A stretch of 64,000 bases of DNA, from positions 86,718 to 150,717 of the forward strand of contig VCMS01000336.1 in the NCBI GenBank assembly GCA_022539475.1, read 5' to 3'. This stretch comes from Gracilaria domingensis. Taxonomy: Eukaryota; Rhodophyta; Florideophyceae; Gracilariales; Gracilariaceae. Below the pieces are notes generated by a model. That model saw only the letters and a program-made list of their open reading frames with translations. It searched no databases and was not told the DNA's origin. This document shows positions 18,934 through 29,809 of the stretch, in pieces. A program made the position numbers and the translations under genes. The number at the start of each line of letters is the position of its first letter. Within the stretch, counting starts at the first letter, position 1.

Positions 18934-19075
18934 TTAGCTTATTTCCTGCCGTTTGCATGTCGCAGAGCGCGAAGAAACGTGGTGAGGATTGGTTAGTTTA
19001 GAGCAAAGATACGTGGAGAGATATGGAAGAACGTACGAATAGACTGCACGGAATACATCCGTGAGATACGGATGA

Positions 19076-19150
19076 CTCCGTCCTTCTTTTTTCCGCCCTC
19101 TACTTTAAGGAGCCTCCATAAAGTAGAGGGAGGAAAAAAGAAGGACGGAG
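19076..19150. repeat. Long hairpin, about 32-bp stem
   Basis: CTCCGTCCTTCTTTTTTCC and CCCTCTACTTTA mirrored by TAAAGTAGAGGG and GGAAAAAAGAAGGACGGAG around an 11-nt loop. Fifth hairpin within 1.3 kb. Confidence 0.9.
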
Positions 19151-19423
19151 CGGAGTATAACGCGAGGATGTGGATGGCACGGATCACGACGGTGACGGAA
19201 GGTCGGACGTCGGAGGCGCGGCGGCGGCGGCGGAAGGAAGAGATTTATTTTTCTGTGCGAGATTGGACAGGTGTACAGCTTACAACGTTGGAAAACCACA
19301 GGTTTATAACCAGTGGTAGATATTACGAGAAGTACACCCTTGTGTTGAGGTCGACGTGTACCTACGTTCCTTTTTGAACGAAAGCACGTGATTTAAACTC
19401 AAAATATATTCTCCGTTCTCAGC
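19151..19423. other. Upstream region of the transposase relic
   Basis: GC-rich CGG-type stretch near 19210, then AT-rich sequence with CACGTG (19385) and an ATATATT stretch about 20 bp before the next frame. Could hold its promoter. Confidence 0.3.
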
Positions 19424-21157
19424 ATGACGTCGATCTTGACTGTCGCTCGACCTCCTTCTCCCTTCGGACGACCTTCCCTTGAAGTCTTTGTCGTCGTTTC
19501 TCGTTCATTTCTTCTTCCCATGGTCTACTACTGTACACATAAGAAGCGTGGGTGCCCCTTCGTTACTCGCCGAGGAGTCTTATCTCTTCAACAGCATGTC
19601 AACCATTGCCCGTTTCGTCTGAAAGCAGCGCTGGAAGACGACAATAGGCGGCCCATTAGGAGAAGCAAGCGTCTCAAGCTTTCCGCGTACGCGGCCGCAT
19701 CTTCCGAAACGGTCACTGCCCCTTTTCGCCTTCCCGAGCCTCCGGTGTCCGAGGACATCGTTGACCACACTCCGTGCGCCCCTCCCATTCCGGACAATAC
19801 GCATTGTGTTTCTCCTTCCCCGGGTCCCGCGTCATTAGAGCGAGAACACGGAAGCAGTTCCCGCCCAGTGCCTTCTGAGGAGGCCCTCGGTGATTTGCAT
19901 ATGGATTATCTCACGGTTTGTCTGGCTTCAGTAGCTTCCAAACTTGGTCATCGTGAGGCAGACGAGCTAATTGGGCTACTTCGGGACCCGCGATTCTCGC
20001 AAAAGCGATTCAACGAGACCATAACAAGTTCCAAGCGCTGTACAGAACTGAAGAACGCCATTTTCGAACGATACGCTTCAAAGGACGGTTTCAATCGAAG
20101 AACTGTCTCGCCAGAAGGATGTAAGTTCAGCGCCACCCTCTACACGAGAGATCCCGTTCAGACACTTGTGAAACAGCTCCAGTTGGCTAACAACGAAAAA
20201 ACATTCTTCCACCCTATACCTCAGACCCACTCCACGAAAATATCTCACCCCATGTCCGGCTCTATCGCAAGAGACGCCACCTCAAAACTTAAGGAAATGG
20301 TCATGGGCTCGTTGGATAGTAGAATAGTGTGGTACTCCCAAGAAATAAGTTACAGTGAATCTTTCGTAGGTCTTCTGCAGGTATACACCGATAAGTCTTC
20401 AACAACTCTAAAGCAAACATCGGTTACCGCCTATCCTCTTCACCTCATATTTCTCAACTTCTCGGACGAGCTTCGCCGTGAGTGCATCCGTGATGACCTC
20501 ACAGTAGTGGCATACTTCCCTACCACACTGATCGAGGTTTCCGCATCTGAAGCAGACGCAATGCCATTCGTTTCTAGCAAGTCTCTACGCGAGTCCAGGA
20601 TGCAAATCCTTCAAGAATCTCTTCGTCAAGTCCTGGTGCCAATTCTAAATCTCACGCAGAAAGTTTTCAGTTCATCGGCGAAGACCAACTAAGTCGAGTG
20701 TGTCATCCTCTGCAAGTTTTCGTGCGGATACTTTTGAGGCTAAAGACATTCTGTTAACTCTTCATGGGACCAAAACGGGGAGCTCCGGTCATAGATTCGA
20801 GGCCCCTCCCTCATCTTTATGCAGTAGTATTCTTACTTCATTCACTGGACCCTCTCAAGACCAAACCAAAAGCGTTAGAGATACATACTCAGTTATTCTA
20901 GAATATGCAAAGAAAGACGAGGCAGGAAGAAGTATATGTCTTGCGAGGAAGAGTATATCTCAGGCGGTACTCTCAAGCGTTCTGATTACATATCTCTTAT
21001 TCCGTCGTTCATCGAAACCCCCTTGACGGTAGGATTGATCCAGAGGTTGTTTCCATGCAGTCTGTTGGGAACAAGGAGAGCTCTCTTCGAACAGTTACGC
21101 AACTTGCATCCAGACAAATTGAAGCTGATTAATACTCCAGAAATCGAAAACCTCTAG
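19424..21157 (+). pseudogene. Plavaka/CACTA-like transposase relic
   Basis: The first frame (19424-20692, 422 codons; a second ATG gives MVYYCTHKKRGCPF) starts with a Cys/His finger (CTHKKRGCPF to HVNHCPF). A helical segment follows, then DPVQTLVKQLQL, and a core with GLLQVYTDKSSTTLKQ, AYPLHLIFLNFSDELRR and LTVVAYFPTT. This order (finger; conserved segment; SDKT-like motif; ayPv-l-igN; R-R; vla-ylP) is that of Plavaka-group CMC/CACTA transposases, recalled from fungal members. At about 20660 the frame shifts; the continuation reads SFQFIGEDQLSRVCHPLQVF, and later fragments (20936-21157) contain IETPLTVGLIQRLFPC. Stops and shifts show decay. No CACTA termini were found. Confidence 0.55.
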
Positions 21158-22690
21158 TCAGAGACGCTACTCACTGCAATAGAATCATCCACGTCACGTT
21201 TATTTCGAACGATACGTACTCAAATCAGCAACTTTACAAACGCAAATCTATCCCCAATGCAATGCAACTTTTTTGCCAAAGGTTTACATATAGATTTGTT
21301 CACGTCGAAGAAAGGCAGGTCACTGAATGGAACCTTCACAAAGGCCGATCTCCTTTGAATGATGGAGGCCAAAGCATACAAAAACCTTGACATGGTTTTC
21401 CTTTCGTAAAGGAATTCTTTGAAATCTGATAGGGATCGCAGGACAGGGCTTCAATCAAAACAGTTTTCTCTCAGTACTCGGGCGTCGCTTGGACGTGTTA
21501 TAGGTGCAATCGTGGCGCATGATGTAATGAAAACTCTATTTCGTCCCTTCGGTGGCAGATTGAAGCCTTTAACACTCCTCGACAAAGTCGTGGAAAGGAA
21601 TTCATAGCTCTAGAACTGGGAGTCTGAGGTTCTATCTCGACTCTCAACAGAAGAAAAACTAACACCATTGGCAGCCTTTTACGGCATCTCCGCAACACGT
21701 CGATTAATGTCTTCTCTTGTATTGTTGGTGACAGGCCTTGTTAACGGAAGGTGAAGCGATAAGATTTCAAAATCGGAACGATAATCATGTGCTACCAGCT
21801 CAAGCACACAGGGCTGAACGGTTTTCATGCCTACCATCTGTTTTGCTTTCCGCGACGACTCTCGTCGCCATTCTGTTTCATAGAGTTTTATACTGAATGA
21901 ATTTAGCATATAAGAGCTGCTACAAACCCCGTTCTCTAAACCTCTGAAAATAATGTAGTAGTTAGCCTATCAGGACTCCATTTAGTTATTTATGGTGTTT
22001 CGCAGAGAGCTCGCTCTATTACCCCTATAAATCCGGTATTATATGGTCGTTGGAGGCCTTCATCGCTGTTTGTCAGACCGTCACAACGAACAAATTAGAT
22101 TCAGATATATAAATTGAACGCTAGAGCGGAAGCGCTCATGCTATTATATAATACCTTATCTTCATCATCGGTAGAATTTGTATCTTCACCGGAAAAAGTG
22201 GTGGCGAGTATTTAAGTAGCTACATACTGTCGTCACTCTGTTTTTTTATGCATCTCATCCCGGCGCATTACCACTTCTGTGCGTGAGGGTGTTGGCGCGC
22301 TTCGGTGGTACGTCTCTTCGCCACTTTGATCAGTTTAAATAGTGTAGTGTGTCAGAAACTACACAAATTGTAACAAGGTCGCGTATTGTGTTACTGGTTG
22401 AGCATCAATTGGATGAAAAAACTAGTTGATTTATCTCTAAAAGATCTGTACTGAGCTCGCAACAAAATCGTTGCAAGGAATGCAACCGATTGGGTTTTGG
22501 GAGGTATCAAAACGCTACAGAATGGCCTCAAAATGTTCCTTCTAGCAAAGGGTTTTGGTGGACGTAGATTTATGCGAACAATGGCAGCGCTCTCCATTCA
22601 TGCGTTTTGAAGCGCTCCTAATACTCAAGATATACTCTAATTAATGTACAGCTTTTTGCCATCCCGCCAATCTACGTAGACGGCGATGCC
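21158..22690. other. Unassigned AT-rich stretch
   Basis: Only short frames. It may contain the rest of the transposon at 19.4-21.2 kb, but no motif is visible. Confidence 0.4.
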
Positions 22691-22727
22691 AACGTGTTCG
22701 CGGGCGGGTGCATGGTAATGAGTGCAA

Positions 22728-23222
22728 AAAGTGTTGAGGAAGGGGTTTTGGGAGGTCTCGGCATGGTGCGAAAATGTGACCAGAACGTGCCCGCCGGCGT
22801 GGGGGGGATCGGTTGTGTTAGGGTGGCTACCCTAACACAACCGCACCCCCCCGTCCGCGGGCACGTTTTGGCCGGTTTTTTAAAAAATGTGCTTTTTTAT
22901 GCCCGCGGGCGGGGGGGTCCGTTCGTGTTAGGGTAGCTACCCTAACACGAACGGACCCCCCCGCCCGCGGGCACGTTTTGGCCGATTTTTTCAAAAATGT
23001 GCGATTTCATGCCCGCGGGCGGGGGGTCCGGTCGTGTTAGGGTACCTACCCTAACACGACCGACCCCCCCCGCCCGCGGGCTCGTTTTCGCCTCATTCTG
23101 GTAGCGTCCACAGACCTCCCAAAACACACACCGCACGCATATCCAGCCAAAACGTAACGTGCCCGCGGGCAGGGCGGTCGAGTTGTGTTAGGGTAGCGAC
23201 CCTAACACAACTTGATCTCGCG
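22728..23222. mobile_element. MITE-like repeat built of GC-rich palindromes, copy 1
   Basis: The left end carries GTTTTGGGAGGTCT (22745-22758) and the inverted form AGACCTCCCAAAAC lies at 23114-23127, giving inverted ends about 380 bp apart. Between them are three palindromic units about 110 bp apart (22789-22863, 22901-22972, 23011-23081). A fourth unit (23161-23222) lies beyond the right inverted end. Each has the form GCCCGCGGGC-(G)n-...-GTGTTAGGGT and its mirror. Spacers share CACGTTTTGGCC and TTTTTNAAAAATGTGC. No protein is encoded. A second copy is at 62093-62490 in reverse. Confidence 0.75.
22901..22972. repeat. 72-bp perfect palindrome
   Basis: Thirty-six bases followed immediately by their exact reverse complement, without loop; the centre is TTAGGGTAGCTACCCTAA, the ends are GCCCGCGGGC. 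Could extrude as a cruciform. The neighbouring units are near-perfect. Confidence 0.9.
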
Positions 23223-23439
23223 CGCTGCCAATACGACAGAATGACATTACGACATATCTGATGACACCCGCCTGCAACAACCCATCGCCAGCAAACCTCC
23301 GCGCCGCCCATGGAGCGCGCGGCGCCATTCCTGCAGGCGGTGCGTCGTTGCGCCGTAGAACTCGCGTCGCTCTCCTCTCGCGATGCTGGTCTCTGCGGCG
23401 TTCTTTATGAGTTTAGTTTTGCTACCGCTCCCCAATAGC

Positions 23440-23523
23440 GCTGCCGTAGCTACCGCACTTTGATCGCGCCGCCGTAGGTACCGCATCTTGATCACGCTGC
23501 CGCAGCTACCGCACCTTGGTGGA
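23440..23523. repeat. 28-bp tandem repeat, three units
   Basis: Units start GCTGCCGTAGCTACCGCA, GCCGCCGTAGGTACCGCA and GCTGCCGCAGCTACCGCA. Period 28 is not a multiple of three, so it is probably not a coding repeat. Confidence 0.7.
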
Positions 23524-25085
23524 TCCACCTCCGCCGCCATTGCCGTGTTCTCTGCTCTTGGTCGTATACACCACGGCCGCCGTCGCTGCATGCTTCGCTT
23601 ACGATTGCGCTCATACCGCCGCCGTACCCGTGCGATTTGCATATGATCATGGTTTCACCGCCACTGTCGGCATATTCTTCGCCTTTATCGTCCCTCCTTG
23701 ACCGCCGTAGCCAGCCGCCTTCGTCACCGCGCTCTTTCTCGTCGCTGCGCTGCATGACGAGCCTCTCTGCCATCTCTCGGCTCTGCTACCGTCGCCGGGC
23801 TGCATGGATCAGCGCATCGACACCGTAAGATCCAGGCTTGTGCTAGAAGTGCAATCCGCGGCTTTGTGGATTTCGAGGGCTGCCACCCCTCCTTTTCTCG
23901 GCGCCGCAGCGCGGCCAACTTGCGCACTACTGGCTTGTCGCGCACCGCGCGCCGCTCGCGAGCTCAAGACCACCAGACACAAAGAGCCACGCGACGCGGC
24001 TGGGCGCGCGCGCCGGGGCAGACATCATCGCTGTCGGGCTGTTCGCCGGCCATTCGAACCACGCGCACTCATGGCCGCGCGCGGTGTGTCAACGCGACGA
24101 CAGAGGCGGTGTGCTGGTGACTAATCTTGCCAAGACCACGGCCGGCGGGCTGCGTGCCGCCTGCTATGACGCCGCTGTGCCACATCGAACCAGCTGCTGC
24201 CGTCTTCATGGTCTCAGTTCCCGATCTCGCCTCCGCCGCTGCACTCGCTATGGTCCCCGCGGTGATGCCCGCGTCCAAACTATTGCGCGTATGTCGCGCC
24301 GTCATGTCAGACGGCACGGAGCTATATCGCAAGCAACTGATGCGTCTGTCGCGCCGGCCGCCGCTGAATCTGTCGCGAACACCGCTGCTCTCCACAGTTG
24401 CTGACGTGTGGCAACCGGACTGTGGATGTTGCATCTTGGGCGCTTGGCGCGATGGGCGGCACGCAGGGCACCACCCTCAGAAATACCCTCTTGTTGCGCT
24501 TTGATTACATGTGTCAGGAACCTGCAGCCGCTCTCTCGCTGTTCAATGTGAAGTCCGTCGCCATCACAATTTTCGTCTCCAGGGCCGCCGCTGCAGGCTT
24601 AAACAATCGCGTGCTCTGCGTACTAGACTGAGGGTGCTGATAGCAGCGATGAGAATGACGCTGGAACGTGCGGCAGGAGCAAATGAAAGGCGAGCGAGTG
24701 GTGCACCTGAAGGAACAAGTGGAGATGAAGACTGAGGCGGGGAGTGAGTTTGGCGCGGGGGAGGAGTACAACATGGGGGCTGGGTGGAACATTGTACGTC
24801 AGTGGCAGCTGCGCCGCTACAAGAACCTGGCTCGTGCATAATGTATCTGAAAGCATGTACATCGCCGCGCGCGGGGGCAGTCAAACGCTAACGTAGTGTC
24901 TGTGAATAACACAGCAACAATACAAACTGTTTAAGGGAGAGCAACGTCTGTAGACATGATGTAAATAGCCGCACACGCGTTTTTGTACACAGTTGGTTGG
25001 TACTGGTGCAATACCTTTGTATACCAATGAGGGCAGCAAGGCGCGACTGAAAGCAAGTGGAATTTCTCCCACTGAAATGCTGCGC
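23524..25085. other. GC-rich stretch without assigned gene
   Basis: Markedly more GC-rich than the flanks, with many overlapping frames on both strands, which GC-rich DNA gives by chance. None shows a motif I recognise. Because the adjoining part ends in a real gene relic (Notchless), this is probably decayed former genic sequence. Confidence 0.4.
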
Positions 25086-25086
25086 A

Positions 25087-26590
25087 CTAACTTGTTGAGC
25101 TTGCGCTGCGTAGCGCGCCGCCACTCTCGCCTGTCCGCAGCTTTCCGACGCCGCCCCCCCAGCCCCCACACGCACCCGCCCACTTGGCGCTCCATGCTAA
25201 CGCGCCAACGCTGCCGGCGCGTGCCGCTGTTTCGCCTTGCGTCGCGAGCCACATCCTCCGCAACATGCACTGCGTGCCCCCGTCGCCGTCAATAAACGCG
25301 CCCTCCTCTCCCTCCCTCAGCTTCTCTTCCTCGCCCGTCATCATTCTTTCAATCTCCTTCTCCTCCTCCTTCTCTGCAAGCGCCTCGCACTCACCGTCTC
25401 GCCCTCCCGCGCAAGCTCGAGCTCGCTCGCGCGCACAGCTTGACTCGCCGTACTCCGTGTCGCCCGTGCGCACGCCGTCCAGCCGCTCGCTGTCGCCATC
25501 TTCGTCGCCGCCACGCAGCGCGTCTTCATCGGACGCGTCGGAAAAGCCGCTGCTGCTGCGCAGCGTGTTTTTCACCACGGACAGCTTGCCTTTGCAGACC
25601 ATGCCGCTCACGCCGTCGCCGCTGGCGCGTTCGCGGCGTGGCGATCAACACCTGCTTGGTGCAGCTGTCGGGCATTGCTAGCCCGCTAAACAAGGCGAGA
25701 AACGAACTTAATGCGCTGCCGTTCACAACGGCGCCGATGGGGGCCTACGCCGACGCCAGGCTGGCTCGGGGCGCCTCCAAGAAGGACGTAGCCTTGTTGT
25801 GTCGCCTGCGAATCACGCTGGATCACGGTTCGAGGCTCTGTCTGAGGAGAGCATAGGCCGTGCGCGACGAATCGATCGCACATGCGCAACAGGCTCACGG
25901 CAACCGGTCGTAGTGCTGTCGCTCGTGCGACGACAAGCCAGACACTACAAGCACAGAGGAGAACAGCAGCGGCAAGCAGGCAGCACACAGATGCGCGTGG
26001 GTGATCGCGCTATACAGTGGTCAAAATGCAAGGAAATCTGGCCCACAACTGATGTGGATAATCTTCCTTCGTCGTGCGCGAGGAAACCAGCTCAGGCGCT
26101 GTTACCCGTTGCCAGACGCCCAGCGACAGCCTGACGGCGCCGAAAATCGCCAACGTGAGCTGCGCGTCGCGCAACGCGTCGGTGAGCGCCGGCAGCATGA
26201 GCGGTCGCGGCGCTCTACAGGCAGGCACGGCGTGCGGGGCTGGGGGGAATGAGCGCGATGCGACGGAGAGCGTGCATGGTGGCGTGAGAACGCCCGGTCC
26301 GAAGCGACGGAAGCGGCGGGAGGAAGTACGTCGCCTTCATTGCGAGCGGCCGCACGCACACCTTGAGGGTGCGACGCGTCGCGTGACAGCGGCGCGGCAT
26401 TGGCAGATGATGGCGGACTGCGAAGGTCAGCACGTAAATGGGCAGTTGCGATCATCACCAATAGTCGGCTGGAGGAGGTGTCGCGAGACGCCTCCGCGGC
26501 AAGTGAGCCACAGGCTGGGGCCGCTACGGCTGTGAATGCCTGCTCGAATACACGCGTCACTTGCCATGTGCACGGCGTCGTCGTCGTTGA
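25087..26590 (-). pseudogene. Possible decayed minus-strand membrane-protein gene
   Basis: Reading downwards on the minus strand, hydrophobic pieces in changing frames line up: ALTDALRDAQLTLAIFGAVRL (about 26200-26130), AAAVLLCACSVWLVVARATAL (about 25970), SALSSFLALFSGLAMPDS (about 25715). They end in a 174-codon acidic frame at 25611-25087 (SDASDEDALRGGDEDGDSE). The order hydrophobic segments then acidic tail would suit a membrane protein with a cytosolic tail. No family recognised. It lies divergently from the Notchless relic. It may be only GC-driven frames. Confidence 0.25.
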
Positions 26591-26658
26591 GTCTTCCATA
26601 CTGCGTCTGCTTCTGCGCCGTCCTCTTCGCCGGGTTGGGCGGCGCGCGGTGCAGTCGG

Positions 26659-27025
26659 ATGGCGCCGACGACGCGCCGCGCGCGCATTCAAGCCCACTCG
26701 TGCAGCTTTTCTCGCAAGAGGTCGACCCCCTACGCGCTGTCTTTGACGTAAGACCTGGTTCCGCGCCCAAGCAGCTCGCGGGATTCCTCAACCACCTTCT
26801 GAACAATGACACGCCGTTGCCGTATGAATTCTCTCTGCGATCTTCGCGCAAGCCAGTGACCGAAGCTTGGAAGCCACTTTGAAGGCTGCTTCGCATGTGA
26901 GAGAGAGCGTGGCGCAGCTGGAATTTGTGCCGCTGTTGTTGTTTCGCATGTAGTCTGTTTTGAGGTGTAGTTCAAGCTTACCGGGACACAAGGAGGCGGT
27001 TTTGGTGACGTGTTTTCTCGCCGAA
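26659..27025 (+). pseudogene. NLE1: Notchless (NLE1/Rsa4) N-terminal relic
   Basis: Fragments in order match the N-terminus of Notchless, a WD40 protein of 60S ribosome assembly: the NLE domain (PLVQLFSQEVDPLRAVFDV, then SAPKQLAGFLNHLLNND and LPYEF), the linker helix (LEATLKAASHVRESVAQLEF, then VPLLLFR), and the start of the first WD40 repeat (RCSSSLPGHKEAVL). There is a frame break near 26867, a TAG directly after FRM, and loss of frame after the first WD blade. The rest of the propeller is missing, where family X repeat begins. A possible ATG is at 26659 (MAPTTRR) one frame away. A functional copy must exist elsewhere, since the protein is essential in the eukaryotes studied. Confidence 0.8.
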
Positions 27026-28245
27026 TGATTGAAGTCTTCATTCAACTGTAGAACAGACATATATAATAAATCGCCTGAAACAGTTCACAGCTGCTTTAGG
27101 GCACAGTCAAACATTTCTGCTTTACAATCCTCCCCATTCCGCCGTTACCACTCATCCTTCACGCTTGACCAGCAATCAACATTCGCCAACCATGTTTCTA
27201 ACGATCCTATAGCTGATGCATATGTCATAACAACAATTAACAACTATTGCATGGCGCTCTCGGAAACAACGACCAGTGAGAAGAAACAAAGCTGTCTTGC
27301 AAAACTTGAAAGAGAATTGTGAATCACTGAAGGCAGCTTTAAAGTGTTCTCATCGTTCGATGAGAGAGTAATCTAGGTCAAGGCAAGGTGGTTAAAAAAC
27401 TATTTAATGATATTGTAGAAAGATAATTAGTGGGCACTAACTAGTGAAAAATGGAGAATTGTACAGGAGAGCATCCGATAAGAACTCCGATAAGAAAAAG
27501 GGGACAAATTCAGGTGACGAGAAAGCATGAAACAAGATCAGAAGGTCGAATAGCTCAAAAGGTTTTGCTTGCAGCTTATGGCATGGACCTTATCGATTTG
27601 GTGGGTGCTCTCTGTTTTAAATACGTGCAACGAATACGCTAGGAATGGTAAGCTCCCTACGCCATTGGACGGCAGAAAGGCGCATATAAAGCCATTGCGA
27701 AGGCGGTTCAGATGTCATACGACAAGCAAGTGGTAGATGAAGAACGTATATTTGCAAAGAAGAGAACAAATGGTGATGGAGTAAAGACAGAGGTAAAACC
27801 GAAGGTAGAGGTTGTCATAATAGAAGGTACGAGAGCGATACAGCTAAGGGATTTGTACAGCGTGTCGATGTTGCATCTTTTCTTGTCGATATAGGCCATC
27901 ACTTGGACATCGATATTTGTTTATTTTAGAAGAGTTTTCCCGGGCTGCAGCACTACTTAGCGTCGCTGACCGTTCTATCTACTGCCAACGTCTACTGGTG
28001 GAACATCTATCCGCATCAGTAAACTACTGTCACAGCGCACGACCCGCGTCGTTGCTCGCACCGGTCTCTCTTGCTCGAAGTCCTGTGGAAATTCTGGGAT
28101 CCTGTGTTTCCTTTCCAGAGCTACAAAAACTTTTGTGTTGTTTGCCGACAAGTTAAAGATTGAAGACTATTTGGAGATTGAAGCAAAAATACAGAGAGAT
28201 TCTATTTGGCAACAAAAATAAAGGCAAGTGTAGGGCTGTTCGGGC

Positions 28246-28737
28246 TTGTTATTATACTACTGCATCGTCGGGAGTGTGAGTGAAATGGGCGGCGTGCTGC
28301 TGAATGGGGCTAGTAGTGAGTTTTTTGTTGAAGGGATATTGATCCTGCGCTGTTCTTTGCCGGTAAAACGGATGGAGATGAAATGTAATGTGTATTGCAT
28401 ATTATATTGTGCGGGAAGCGACCATGAACAGTTGCACGAGGAGAATATGGTCCTTAAGAAACTGATCGACGTGGTGGAGAAGGTGGCGGAAGAGTTCGGC
28501 AGGAGGCAAGGGTTGGTGGAAGAGGGGAGGTTGAAATTTGATATGGAAGGAGAGGCAGAGATGGGACGTGCGAGAAGTGTTGCGGCACAGAAGCGGTCAT
28601 TTGTGACACCGAAGACAAAGGGTGGTAGGTTCGAGGACAAGAAGAGTTTTCTGAAAAAGACGCGTAAGGAAAAGAGGAAGGTGATGGAAGAGGTACCGCA
28701 GGAGGCCATCGGGGCTCCAGTTTTGAATGAATTTTAG
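28246..28737 (+). CDS. Family X coiled-coil frame (163 codons)
   Basis: Contains a predicted helix/coiled coil (EENMVLKKLIDVVEKVAEEF), then VEEGRLKFDMEGEAEMGRAR and a Lys/Arg-rich C-terminus. Copy B has a related minus-strand frame (54152-53682) starting MEERLKLDV, and both continue with a KEWEAVF/GWESCF-RR-CTGLG stretch further on. Conservation of a reading frame between diverged copies argues it was a real protein of the repeat. The partner DNA-binding protein of Harbinger elements would be one option; that is inference only. Confidence 0.4.
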   Translation: MLLYYCIVGSVSEMGGVLLNGASSEFFVEGILILRCSLPVKRMEMKCNVYCILYCAGSDHEQLHEENMVLKKLIDVVEKVAEEFGRRQGLVEEGRLKFDMEGEAEMGRARSVAAQKRSFVTPKTKGGRFEDKKSFLKKTRKEKRKVMEEVPQEAIGAPVLNEF

Positions 28738-29028
28738 AGTAGGGCATGGCGCTGCAGATGATGGACTGGATTCTGAGGTTGCAGGAGGAGAGAAGGATGA
28801 GAAAGAATGGGAGGCCGTTTTTGGGCGACGGAGGTGTACGGGGTTGGGGAGCGTTGCCACCCGTGCTTTTACAAAATAACTGTTGGGGAGACGGGGAGGG
28901 AGGATCCGAAAGCGTGACTGGCAAACATTGAGTAAAAAATGAGGCCGATTTGGATGGGAAGGAACGGTGGGATCATTGAGCTGGGATGAGATGCGATTTG
29001 CATCCCAACACAACGAAAATTGAAAACG

Positions 29029-29033
29029 CAAAC
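29029..29033. repeat. Target-site duplication of element 3, left
   Basis: CAAAC; repeated at 40886-40890 (one extra A precedes it there). Copy B of family X has an uninterrupted GCAAACTATGCA at the same place, confirming the empty site. Confidence 0.8.
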
Positions 29034-29796
29034 TGTTGTGCAAAACCCAGCGATGGGGAAAGACACGCAAAGGCGGTTCAGACCCTCTCTCAAGAGGCGA
29101 GCACAGCAGTAGAGCGCTCCCACGGGTACGACACGGCAATGCCGGGTGTAAGACCGGGGTCGACCCTTCCCAAGTAATGGAGGGAGCGAAGCGGCGAAGA
29201 AGACGCGTCCAGCGGTAGAGAACACACGACACAAGTCGGCAGTAGCGTCACGTGCGTAGCACGCGGTACCCACGAGTGTGGCGATGACACGCGAGAGCGG
29301 TAATAGCCCACGCGAGTGTGTCGAGCCACGAACGGTATGCACCGGTACACCAAGTAGTGCTACCTGTATAACAGGGACAGAAATAAAGAAAACACACACA
29401 AAGTAAACACGCGAAAGCGGTAGTGGTGTTAATGATGCCGCGAGGCGGATGATGAGCCCTGCACAAGGTGCCGACTCTCCGGGAGGAGGATATCGGTCAC
29501 CAAGGGTGAAACATCAGAGCCGAACACTCGGTTGTTTTGTTTACTTCCCCGACAATGGGTGCAGCTCAACCTACTAAGTAGTGTAGAGTGCCACTGTCAA
29601 GTGTGCAACCGGGCTAACTAAAATAAATAATAAATATCTAGAATATCCCAAAGTTGGGTGCCAACCGTCCATACACGTGTGTAGCCATCCAGCAATGCTG
29701 TGCCAACCTCACCAGAGTCCCCGACCTCCACTGCACTGCAGGGGCAGTGATTTCACACCAAAAGCGAGCAAATACCGCATAAAGCGTGGCTCTACA
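29034..29796 (-). repeat. Element 3 3' LTR
   Basis: 763 bp, minus-strand TGTAGAGCC...CAACA. Similarity to the element 1 LTR covers the R-U5 side up to about 29590 (CCTACTAAGTAGTGTAGAGTGCCA), then stops. Confidence 0.9.
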
Positions 29797-29809
29797 TATC
29801 CCCCTCCTG
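29797..29809 (-). promoter_or_regulatory. Element 3 3' polypurine tract
   Basis: Minus-strand CAGGAGGGGGATA directly before the LTR TG. Confidence 0.8.

Larger units (their letters stand above)
27026..29033 (+). repeat. Family X repeat, copy A, left part
   Basis: Similar over its length to 55420-53660 read in reverse. Shared landmarks: TCATTCA-CTGTAGA (27035), ATCGCCTGAAA, AGGCAAGGTGGT (27381), AATGATATTGT, AACGAATACG, and the segment GGGATGAG...AAAATTG...GCAAAC at the right end. Interrupted at 29033 by element 3 and continued at 40886. It begins where the Notchless relic ends, so it probably truncated that gene. Class unknown. Copy B in plus sense has frames such as LFCEPISGDTINTLCLQL, faintly like a PIF/Harbinger transposase N-terminus. 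Confidence 0.7.

Noticed and set aside
22900-23081. TTAGGGT in the palindromes as interstitial telomere repeat
   Set aside because: Only a little more than one repeat unit is present in each arm, in mirror form, with no tandem array.
22789-23222. CRISPR-like array (regular palindromic repeats with spacers)
   Set aside because: Spacers are similar to each other, units are about 72 bp palindromes, and the setting is a eukaryotic repeat with inverted ends.
23247-25856. Numerous 80-165 codon frames on both strands in the GC-rich block
   Set aside because: GC-rich DNA lacks stop codons by composition; without motifs or conservation they are not supported as genes.
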